A DNA stretch of 64,000 bases from Pseudolabrys sp. (GTDB lineage: Bacteria > Pseudomonadota > Alphaproteobacteria > Rhizobiales > Xanthobacteraceae). Numbering within the stretch: the stretch's first letter is position 1; the number at the start of each line of letters is the position of its first letter. The notes beneath the pieces were generated by a model. It was not told the origin of the DNA and did not search any database. It saw nothing but the letters and a program-made list of their open reading frames with translations. Positions 57,536 to 64,000 of this stretch are shown piece after piece. The translations under genes and the position numbers were made by a program. The DNA lies in assembly GCA_029980465.1 (NCBI GenBank), contig JARYIJ010000002.1:280331-344330 (forward strand). The letters are read 5' to 3'.

Positions 57536-59782
57536 GTGATCGGACGATACCGCCTTTGCACGTACCTCGCCGCGTTTGCGGCCGTCGGCGTTCTGGCGGC
57601 CACAAGCGCCGCGTCGCCTTTGCCGGCGAAGCGGCCGGCCCATCACCCAACGCCTCAAGCGGCGTCGAAGCCGCGGCCCGGTCATATCGCGGCCAACGTG
57701 CCGCTGCCACGCAAGCGTCCGGACATCACGGCGGCGACGTCGGCCTACGCGCAGGCCGCCGCCATCATGCACGGCGCGCTGCGGCCGGCCAGCAACCTCG
57801 CCACGCCGATGGCGCGGCCGGCGTCCGGGCCATTCGCGATCGCGTCGACGGCCAGCACATCGCAAGCCGACATCGATGCGGTGAAGCGCGTCATCGACCT
57901 TTCGCGCAAAGGCAAGGATGACGCGGTCGGCAAGACGATCGCAGAAATCCGCGATCCGGTCGCGCGCAAGCTCGCCCAGTGGGTCTATTTGCGCAGCTAC
58001 AACACCAATCCGAGCTTCCAGCAATTCGTTCAATTCATCACGGCGAACCCGACTTGGCCGCACGTCGCGTTATTCCGCCGCCGCGCTGAAAACGCACTGT
58101 GGGACGACCGGGTCGACAACGCGACGGTGCTCGCCTTCTTCCGGCAGCACCCGCCGACGACCGCGAAGGGGCGGCTCGTTCTCGCGCGGACTCTGCTGGC
58201 ACACGGCGACCGCGCCGACGCGCAAGCCTGGGCTCGCATGGCCTGGCGCGAAGACGATTTCTCCGCCGCGGTTGAACGTATCGCGCTCGACACGCTCGGC
58301 CCGCTGCTCACGCCGGCCGACTTCCGCGCGCGGATGGAGCGGCGTCTCTACGACGACGACGCGGCGGCCGGGCTGCGCGCCGCCGAGCATCTCGGCGGCG
58401 CCGATCTTGCCGTCGCGCGCGCCCGCGCGGCCGTGATCGAGCGCTCCAACAATGCCAAGGCCCTGCTCGACGCCGTTCCCATGTCCGAGCGGCATAATCC
58501 CGGCTACATCTTCAGCAAGGCGAACTGGCTCAGGCGATCGGGCAAGATCGACGAGGCCGCCAGGCTGATCCTGACGGCGCCAATGGACGCCAAGGCGCTT
58601 GTCGACCTCAATCAATGGTGGATCGAACGCCGCCTGCTCGTCCGCAAGCTGCTCGACCAGGGCGACTACAAGACCGCGTTCAGGGTCGCCCGCGATACAC
58701 CCTCCCCGACACAGGGCAATTATCGCGTCGACCAGTTCTTCACGACCGGATGGGTGGCGCTGCGCTATCTGCACGATCCGGCAACCGCGGCCCAGTATTT
58801 CGCGAAGATCGGCTCGGGCACCGCCAATCCCCACGCCCTCGGCCGCGCCGGCTACTGGCAGGGCCGTGCCGCCGAAGCCATGGGCCGCACGGCGGAGGCG
58901 CGCGCCTTCTATGAAGCCGCCGCCCAGTACACCACCACCTATTACGGCCAACTGGCGCGGGCGCGGCTGGGCCTGAAAGAGCTCGGGCTGCGCAGCGTCC
59001 CGCACTTTTCGCCGAATACCGTCGCCTCGCTCGCCAACCTCGAAATCGTCCGCGCCGTCGACATTCTCTACAAGCTCGACGAGCCGGACCTGATCGCGCC
59101 GATCTTCGCCGAGCTTGGCGAAAGCGCCACCGATCTCGCCGGCATGGCGACGCTCTGTGAAACGGCGCGCCGCCACCACGACGGCCGCTCGATGCTGCTT
59201 CTGGCGCAATCGGCGATGAACCGCGGCTACCCGCTCGACTATTACGCCTTCCCGACCATCGGCCTGCCGGAATTCAAGCAGATCGCCCCGCCGATCGAGC
59301 CCGCGGTCGCCTACTCGATCGCGCGGCAAGAAAGCCACTTCAACCAGAAGGTCGTGTCGCCGGCCCACGCCATGGGCCTGATGCAGGTCACGCCAGCCGC
59401 CGCGCTCGATACCGCGCGGCGCTACAAGGTGAAATACGACCGCGCCCGGCTGCTCAGCGATCCCGTCTACAACATGCAGATGGGCGCCGCGGAACTGTCC
59501 AACCTGATTTCGGGCTACCGCGGCTCCTACATCCTCACTTTTGCCGGCTATAACGCCGGGCGCGGGCGGGTGAAGCAATGGATCGCTGAACTCGGCGACC
59601 CGCGCGACCGCAATGTCGATCCGGTCGACTGGGTCGAACGCATTCCGATTTCGGAGACGCGAAACTACGTGCAGCGGATCATGGAGAACCTGCAGGTTTA
59701 CCGCGCCCGGTTCGGCGGCGGCAGCCGCCTCCTGATCGAGGCGGACCTGCATCGTGATACCGACACCGGGGCCGCGCGCTAA
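57536..59782 (+). CDS. slt: Soluble lytic transglycosylase
   Basis: A 748-residue periplasmic murein hydrolase that cleaves glycan strands to anhydro-muropeptides. A signal-like helix ([19 protein letters not shown]) and Pro/Ala/Arg-rich linker are followed by a long helical superhelix (TPR-like, about 100-560) and a C-terminal GH23 domain with catalytic Glu599 in [19 protein letters not shown] and GLMQVTP. GTG 57536 is chosen because AAGGGTCGG lies six bases upstream; an ATG at 57482 has no site. Divergent from dapA, as in other rhizobia. Confidence 0.9.
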   Translation: MIGRYRLCTYLAAFAAVGVLAATSAASPLPAKRPAHHPTPQAASKPRPGHIAANVPLPRKRPDITAATSAYAQAAAIMHGALRPASNLATPMARPASGPFAIASTASTSQADIDAVKRVIDLSRKGKDDAVGKTIAEIRDPVARKLAQWVYLRSYNTNPSFQQFVQFITANPTWPHVALFRRRAENALWDDRVDNATVLAFFRQHPPTTAKGRLVLARTLLAHGDRADAQAWARMAWREDDFSAAVERIALDTLGPLLTPADFRARMERRLYDDDAAAGLRAAEHLGGADLAVARARAAVIERSNNAKALLDAVPMSERHNPGYIFSKANWLRRSGKIDEAARLILTAPMDAKALVDLNQWWIERRLLVRKLLDQGDYKTAFRVARDTPSPTQGNYRVDQFFTTGWVALRYLHDPATAAQYFAKIGSGTANPHALGRAGYWQGRAAEAMGRTAEARAFYEAAAQYTTTYYGQLARARLGLKELGLRSVPHFSPNTVASLANLEIVRAVDILYKLDEPDLIAPIFAELGESATDLAGMATLCETARRHHDGRSMLLLAQSAMNRGYPLDYYAFPTIGLPEFKQIAPPIEPAVAYSIARQESHFNQKVVSPAHAMGLMQVTPAAALDTARRYKVKYDRARLLSDPVYNMQMGAAELSNLISGYRGSYILTFAGYNAGRGRVKQWIAELGDPRDRNVDPVDWVERIPISETRNYVQRIMENLQVYRARFGGGSRLLIEADLHRDTDTGAAR

Positions 59783-59804
59783 TGCGTGATCCGGTTGCAT
59801 TGAT

Positions 59805-59896
59805 CACCGCTCGTCCCCGCGGAAGCGGGGACCCAGGGCCAAAATACCAAGCATTTCACCATTGCTCTGGATTCCCGCTGGCGCGGGAATGAGCGG
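59805..59896. repeat. REP-like double hairpin repeat
   Basis: Two adjacent hairpins: GTCCCCGC-GGAA-GCGGGGAC and, about 35 bases later, ATTCCCGC-TGGC-GCGGGAAT. This pattern is characteristic of palindromic intergenic repeats in alphaproteobacteria. It lies just after the transglycosylase and may serve as its terminator. Confidence 0.75.
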
Positions 59897-59936
59897 AGTG
59901 TAGTTCAACGTCGGCGGATCAGGTTCTAGCACCGGC

Positions 59937-60836
59937 ATGCCCGCAACCGTCGCCATCACCGTCAGAAGTCAGTTCGTCACGGCCGCCGATGGCCTGAAAC
60001 TTCATGTACGGCTGCACGAGCCGCCGCAGCCGTCCGGCTTGCCGGTCTTCTGCCTGCCCGGGCTGACGCGAACGACGGCCGACTTCGACGTGCTGGCGCA
60101 TGCGCTCGCCGCCAATCCCGAAGCGCCACATCGCGTCATCGCACTCGATTCGCGCGGACGCGGCCTGTCCGATTACGACGCGGATCCGGCCAACTACAAC
60201 GTCGCGACGGAGCTGGCCGACCTGCTGACGGTGCTGACCGCGCTGGCAATCGAGCGGGCGATCTTCATCGGCACCTCGCGCGGCGGCATCCTGACCATGC
60301 TGCTGGCCGCGGTGAACAAGGCGCCGATCGCAGCCGCCGTGCTCAACGACATCGGGCCGGTGATCGAGCTCGACGGCCTGCTGCGCATCAAGGGCTATGT
60401 CGGCAGGATGCCGGCACCCCGGGACTACGACGATGCCGCCAGGATCATGCGGACGACGATGGGCCCGCAGTTCCCGCGTCTCACCGAGGCCGACTGGCAG
60501 GCCTCCGCCCGGCGCACCTTCAAGGTGATCGATGGCAGGCTCGTCCCGACCTATGACGTCCGGCTGGCGGACGGCCTCAAGGCGATTGAGCCCGGACAGC
60601 CGCAACCCACGCTATGGGACCAATTCAACGCGCTGGCCGGGACGCCGCTGATGGTGATCCGCGGCGCGCTGACGGATTTGCTGTCGCAAGCCACCGTCGA
60701 CGCCATGGCGGCCGCTCATCCAGGACTTGAAGTCGTTCATGTTCCAGATGAAGGGCACCCGCCGCTGCTCACCGACGCGCCGACCATCGCGCGGATCGAG
60801 GCGTTCATCGCAAAGGTCGAGGCGCCGGGCCGTTAG
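59937..60836 (+). CDS. Alpha/beta hydrolase
   Basis: A 299-residue serine hydrolase of unknown substrate. The oxyanion segment is FCLPGLTRTTADF, the nucleophile elbow GTSRGG (Ser114), the acid likely Asp in RGALTDLLS and the His in VPDEGHPPLL. No signal peptide is evident, so it is cytosolic. The fold is close to haloperoxidase/esterase-type hydrolases. Confidence 0.85.
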   Translation: MPATVAITVRSQFVTAADGLKLHVRLHEPPQPSGLPVFCLPGLTRTTADFDVLAHALAANPEAPHRVIALDSRGRGLSDYDADPANYNVATELADLLTVLTALAIERAIFIGTSRGGILTMLLAAVNKAPIAAAVLNDIGPVIELDGLLRIKGYVGRMPAPRDYDDAARIMRTTMGPQFPRLTEADWQASARRTFKVIDGRLVPTYDVRLADGLKAIEPGQPQPTLWDQFNALAGTPLMVIRGALTDLLSQATVDAMAAAHPGLEVVHVPDEGHPPLLTDAPTIARIEAFIAKVEAPGR

Positions 60837-60865
60837 AGTGGTTTCACTACTAATGAAAACTGACT

Positions 60866-60936
60866 TGTCATTGCCGGGCAACCAGGTCCGTGCGAAGCGC
60901 GGCCCGGTCGTAAACTTGACCCGGCAATCCATCATC
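60866..60936. repeat. REP-like palindromic repeat
   Basis: ATTGCCGGG and CCCGGCAAT form complementary ends of a 59-base core (60870-60928) with inner GGTCCGTGCGAAGCGC. It abuts the left end of the larger dispersed repeat. Confidence 0.65.
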
Positions 60937-60939
60937 CTG

Positions 60940-61250
60940 AGAGTCTGACTCGAAAAGAGCCCGTCAAAATCAACGACGTGTCCCGGACGCGGTGCAGCAC
61001 AAGCCATCAGCGCGTTGACGCGCGTCTTCGACGCGCTATGGCGCCGTGGTGCACCGCAGAACCGGGACCCCGGTTATACGCAAAGGAACCGGGGTCCCGG
61101 GTCTGCAGCGCATCGTTTCACAGCGAAAGTCGGGTCTACCCGACTTTCGCCACGTCTTTGGAATGCGCAAGTCGGATGAATCCGACTTGCGATGCTGCGC
61201 CCGGGACACGAGCTTGAAAACCCGGAATCATTTTCGGTCATACTCTGAGG
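60940..61250 (+). repeat. Dispersed palindromic repeat, long copy
   Basis: The fullest copy of the family seen at 33475, 63127 and 63367. It contains complementary arms ACCGGGACCCCGGTT and AACCGGGGTCCCGG, then a 12-bp stem (GCGAAAGTCGGG at 61123-61134 with its complement at 61139-61150) and another 12-bp stem (CGCAAGTCGGAT at 61166-61177 with its complement at 61180-61191). Confidence 0.8.
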
Positions 61251-61261
61251 TGATTCATCTT

Positions 61262-61300
61262 TTCGATGGATGGGCGGGTCAAGCCCGCGCATGACGGTTC
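61262..61300. repeat. Short REP-like hairpin
   Basis: GCGGG-TCAAG-CCCGC (61274-61288) within GGATGGGCGGG...CGCGCATGACGG, the style of short REP elements of this bacterial group. It lies between the large repeat and the methyltransferase stop. Confidence 0.55.
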
Positions 61301-61333
61301 CGAGAAATCCTGAATCGCTTTCATTGGCGCGCG

Positions 61334-63052
61334 TCAGGCCTTCTGCACCCAGAACACGTACATGCCGGCGAACAGTTGCGGTTCACTGCGCTCGAAGCGA
61401 TCCCAGCAGTCGAGATCGCGCGCCGACCAGCCCTGGCGCGCGAACAGCGCCCGGTAATGCTCGTGCGCTTCCGGCGGGCTGAACTGGAAGCCGATGAAGT
61501 TGAGGCCGTTCGCCGCGAGGAACGCCTTGATCTGCGGAATCGTGATCTGCCGCTCGTGCACGTGGAACAGGAGATCGCGGCAGTCGCTCATCGCGAAGAA
61601 GTCGTCGAGCTCCATGAAAGGCCGCTTTTCACCCTTGGCGCGGAGATCGTCGCGCAGGCGCCGGATATCGTCCGGCACCGGCCGGTAGCCCTGCGCCGCG
61701 ATCATGGCACGCGCTTCGATAATCTCCTTGCGCGCGAGCAGGCTGTAGAGGCCGACCTGCATCACGCCATCCGGCTTCAAGAGCTTCAGCAATTCGCGCC
61801 AGCCGGCGAGCGGATCGTCCATGTGATGCAGGACCCCGCCGGCGCTGATGAAGTCGAAGCACCGGTCGATGGCGCCGATCGCCAGGATATCGGCCTGGGC
61901 GAACTCGACCTTGCCGGCGAGATGCGGCGGCACGCGGCGCTGGGCCGCCGCAAGGCTGGCGAGACTGAGATCGACGCCGAGGACGTGCGCGCCGCGAAAC
62001 GACTGCGCGAGTTCCAGCGCGTGACGCCCGGTGCCGCAGCCGGCGACAAGCACATCGAGACGGCCGCTTGCCCCGACCGGCCGGAACGGCGCCGCCGGAA
62101 AAAACAGCCGCAGGTAATCGTCGAGCGCGAAGGGAACGGCCGGTGGCGACGCGAGGCGCACCCAGCGCGGATACGGATTTTCCTCGTATTGCTCGCGCAC
62201 CGCGGCGCTGACGCCCTCGCCGATCGGCGTCAGGCGAGGGATCGCCGCCATCAGCGCCCGCTCCTCGCGCGGCTCGGTCACCTGTTGCGCGATCACCGCG
62301 TGCAGGGCCGGCGGCCACGACCGCTCCATCAGCGCCTGCGCGAACGGCGCCGCGCCGAGGCTCTCGTAGGCGGCATAAGCGAGAAGCGCGATCGGCTCCA
62401 CCGGCTGGCCGGCCGCGAATGCCGCTGTCAGCCGCGCCCTCAGCGCATCGAGCGCGGCGATCTCGGCCGCGCTGCGCGAGAAAACATATTCGTTGAGGAA
62501 GCACTGCCTGGCGAGCGACCCGGAGAAGCCGGGGAGCGCGCCCTCCGCTGGCTTGCCCGGCGTCACGACGTCGAGCAGCAGCGAGGCGCGCAGCGCCGTC
62601 AGCCAGCGCTCGAGCGCGGCGTCGCGCACCACCGTCGACTCCAGCACCATGCGCAAAAACGGATTCGTCAAGATCGCGGCCGGCACCCGGCCGGCCTGCA
62701 CGGAGGCGTCCGCCATCGCGGCGGCGAGTTCGGGAACGAGCGCCTTGAGGCGCGCCACAATCATCGCGAATTGCGACAGGGTCTGCGGCGCGGCGGCCGC
62801 GAGCGCGGCGGCCTGCTCGGACGCCGCATCGCGCCTGCCCTGCGCCAGGCAGGCGGCGATCAAGCCCTCATGGGCCGGAATGAAGTCCGGCTGGGCCGCC
62901 AAAAGCCGCTTGTATGCGGCGACGGCCGCGTTCCACTCCCCACGCGCCTGGTGCGTCCGCGCCTGCTGCAACAGGTCGCCGGCAGTCCGTGGAGCGGGCG
63001 TGGTCGATGAGGCGTCGGCGTGCCTCTGTGCCCGGCGCTCTTTCCGATTCAT
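61334..63052 (-). CDS. TPR-containing SAM-dependent methyltransferase
   Basis: A 572-residue fusion. The N-terminal 110 residues contain helical TPR-like repeats (LLQQARTHQARGEWNAAVAAYKRLL). The middle (about 120-300) is helical and unassigned. The C-terminal class I methyltransferase has motif I DVLVAGCGTGRHALELAQ, motif II-like VLGVDLSLASLAAAQRR and FDFISAGGVLHHMDDPLAGW. A very basic N-terminus (MNRKERRAQRH) opens the protein. Its target is unknown; similar TPR-methyltransferases act on glycans or proteins. It is flanked on both sides by repeats. Confidence 0.82.
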   Translation of the reverse strand: MNRKERRAQRHADASSTTPAPRTAGDLLQQARTHQARGEWNAAVAAYKRLLAAQPDFIPAHEGLIAACLAQGRRDAASEQAAALAAAAPQTLSQFAMIVARLKALVPELAAAMADASVQAGRVPAAILTNPFLRMVLESTVVRDAALERWLTALRASLLLDVVTPGKPAEGALPGFSGSLARQCFLNEYVFSRSAAEIAALDALRARLTAAFAAGQPVEPIALLAYAAYESLGAAPFAQALMERSWPPALHAVIAQQVTEPREERALMAAIPRLTPIGEGVSAAVREQYEENPYPRWVRLASPPAVPFALDDYLRLFFPAAPFRPVGASGRLDVLVAGCGTGRHALELAQSFRGAHVLGVDLSLASLAAAQRRVPPHLAGKVEFAQADILAIGAIDRCFDFISAGGVLHHMDDPLAGWRELLKLLKPDGVMQVGLYSLLARKEIIEARAMIAAQGYRPVPDDIRRLRDDLRAKGEKRPFMELDDFFAMSDCRDLLFHVHERQITIPQIKAFLAANGLNFIGFQFSPPEAHEHYRALFARQGWSARDLDCWDRFERSEPQLFAGMYVFWVQKA

Positions 63053-63126
63053 GCGACTCTGACGATCCGCTGCTGCCCGAGGAAGGCCCTGCTTAGAGGA
63101 AGCGGGCGTCTTCGTCCATGTGTTGG

Positions 63127-63340
63127 TGTCCCGGGCGCAGCGCAGCGTGAGCCATTAGCGCGTTTACGCGCGTCTTCGACGCGCTATGGCGAAACGGTGC
63201 GCTGCAGAACCGGGACCCCGGTTCAGCGGCCAGAAACAAAAAAAAGCAGGAGCTTGTTTGAGGTGTGTGCAACGGGAAAGAAACCGGGGTCCCGGGTCAG
63301 CACCGCACCATTCCATGGTGCGGCGCGCCCGGGATGCGAG
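63127..63340 (+). repeat. Dispersed palindromic repeat, variant copy
   Basis: Shares GTGTCCCGGGCGCAGCGCAG and the complementary arms ACCGGGACCCCGGTT / AACCGGGGTCCCGG with the copy at 60940, but the arms are separated by a unique spacer of about 60 bases. Near its right end is a perfect 9-bp hairpin (CCGCACCAT-TCC-ATGGTGCGG, 63303-63323). Confidence 0.75.
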
Positions 63341-63366
63341 ATTCATCGGCCATTTAGGAAGCGACA

Positions 63367-63423
63367 CGTGTCCCGGGCGCAGCGCAGCACGCAGTGATGC
63401 GCTGCAGAACCGGGACCCCGCTT
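63367..63423 (+). repeat. Dispersed palindromic repeat, truncated copy
   Basis: Starts CGTGTCCCGGGCGCAGCGCA and includes GCTGCAGAACCGGGACCCCG but lacks the right arm and all further sections. Only 26 bases separate it from the previous copy. Confidence 0.65.
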
Positions 63424-63463
63424 TAAGTGCGGTTCAACATCAGCGGATCACGCGCGAAAGAAA

Positions 63464-63489
63464 AACCCCGGCGGTTGCCCGCCGGGGTT
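63464..63489 (-). terminator. Rho-independent terminator of porin gene
   Basis: A perfect 11-bp stem (AACCCCGGCGG and CCGCCGGGGTT) with a four-base loop, followed on the minus strand by TTT and CTTTC. It lies 27 bases after the porin stop. Confidence 0.85.
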
Positions 63490-63515
63490 CCTGACATCAA
63501 GCCTTGATCGAACGA

Positions 63516-64000
63516 TCAGGGCCAGAAGTTGCGCTGGACGCGGAAGATGCCCGACACGTAGCTCTTGCTGCCCAAGGTCACGCCGGTGGCGGTCGTCGCG
63601 CCATCGAACGAGCTCTTGTTGAGGTCCGTGTACAGGACCTCGAGGCTCAGATCGAGGTTCTGGACCGGGGTCCACACCGTGCGCGAGCCGATCTGCCACA
63701 GGCTCCAGTCGGCGCTGGTGCCAGGCGCGGTGCCGCCGAGAGGAGCGGCGAGAGTCGCGCTGGCTGCGTCGCTGTAGGTGAACTTGCCGTACGCGCCGTA
63801 CAGCGAGGTCTTCCACTGCGGGGTCCAGACATGCTCGAAGCCGCCGGTGATGCTCCAGCCCTTGGTCTTGTCGACGCCGGTCGCCGACGTGCCAACCGCG
63901 TCGTACACGAGGCCGAGCGCGGCATGGGTGACAGTCGGGAACCCGTTCATGAGCGACATTGCGGCGCCGCCGCCAGCGAAGTTCGAACCAACGTAGTTGG
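63516..64000 (-). CDS. Porin (Omp2b-like), C-terminal part
   Basis: The last 161 or so residues of a beta-barrel outer-membrane protein; the frame is open to the window edge, so the start lies outside. Alternating hydrophobic/polar strands are clear (GWSITGGFEHVWTPQWKTSL, YGAYGKFTYSD, DWSLWQIGSRTVWTPVQNL, LDLSLEVLYTDLNK, SYVSGIFRVQRNFWP), typical of the alphaproteobacterial porin family. The end is FWP rather than the usual terminal Phe, with the aromatic residue just inside. A strong terminator follows. Confidence 0.88.
   Translation of the reverse strand, partial: NYVGSNFAGGGAAMSLMNGFPTVTHAALGLVYDAVGTSATGVDKTKGWSITGGFEHVWTPQWKTSLYGAYGKFTYSDAASATLAAPLGGTAPGTSADWSLWQIGSRTVWTPVQNLDLSLEVLYTDLNKSSFDGATTATGVTLGSKSYVSGIFRVQRNFWP

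Larger units (their letters stand above)
60837..61333. other. Repeat-rich intergenic region
   Basis: About 500 bases without a gene. It is almost entirely three different palindromic repeats: 60866-60936, 60940-61250 and about 61262-61300. Reading frames here are by-products of the repeats. Confidence 0.7.
63053..63460. other. Repeat-rich intergenic region
   Basis: Between the methyltransferase start and the porin terminator no gene is credible. Two copies of the dispersed repeat (63127-63340 and 63367-63423) occupy most of it. Confidence 0.65.

Noticed and set aside
60978..61294. Plus-strand reading frames of about 80 residues in the repeat region
   Set aside because: They arise from the dispersed repeat; similar frames occur in other copies (33513, 63020) for the same reason.

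Overview
The window reads as a chromosomal segment of an alphaproteobacterium of the order Hyphomicrobiales (Rhizobiales), most likely in the Bradyrhizobium / Rhodopseudomonas / Xanthobacteraceae neighbourhood. The evidence is high GC with strong third-position bias, the order yceD-plsX-fabH-ihfA-merR, the order glyA-nrdR-ribD-ribE-ribH-nusB-thiL, the rpoZ-rsh-pdxJ-acpS-lepB-rnc-era-recO cluster, an LdtR-type regulator beside an L,D-transpeptidase, and the end of an Omp2b-like porin. This placement comes from gene content, not from a database search.

Region 1-9110 is the accessory part. It holds a MASE4-type sensor histidine kinase, a secreted Gly/Tyr-rich protein, and a minus-strand run of two CelD-like acyltransferases, an FAD oxidoreductase and a GT4 glycosyltransferase, divergent from a Wzx-like flippase. 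Together these look like a small surface-glycan locus. Region 9111-13466 is the lipid and IHF operon led by a cytochrome bc1 assembly chaperone. bamE (13536-14003) reads away from it. An IS630-family element (14001-15048) has inserted exactly into the bamE stop codon, turning TAG into TAA and separating bamE from a bidirectional terminator shared with hppA (K+-independent H+-pyrophosphatase).

Region 17442-27768 carries an MFS transporter, an FMN alpha-hydroxy-acid dehydrogenase, the riboflavin/NusB/ThiL operon with glyA and nrdR, an L,D-transpeptidase and its likely MarR-type regulator. Region 28026-31852 has a small glycine-zipper protein and a valine (isobutyryl-CoA) catabolism operon with an embedded DUF6163-like membrane protein. 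Region 31944-43791 mixes a Rieske/FAD ferredoxin reductase, hemB, an orphan CoxL-like molybdoenzyme subunit, threonine ammonia-lyase, an RDD protein, an N-end-rule transferase, mntH and a KefB-like antiporter. The last two diverge across a 21-bp palindrome resembling a Mur/Fur box.

Region 43788-53431 is a long housekeeping minus-strand block: parC, recO, era, rnc, lepB, acpS, pdxJ, rsh and rpoZ. Region 53766-61333 carries a NYN-domain protein, a family 5 uracil-DNA glycosylase, a VOC protein, smpB, mscL, dapA, a soluble lytic transglycosylase and an alpha/beta hydrolase. The right end holds a TPR-methyltransferase and a truncated porin gene, separated by intergenic DNA packed with dispersed palindromic repeats. 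One copy of the same repeat lies between the Rieske reductase and hemB. No tRNA, rRNA, CRISPR array, prophage or plasmid replication gene was recognised.
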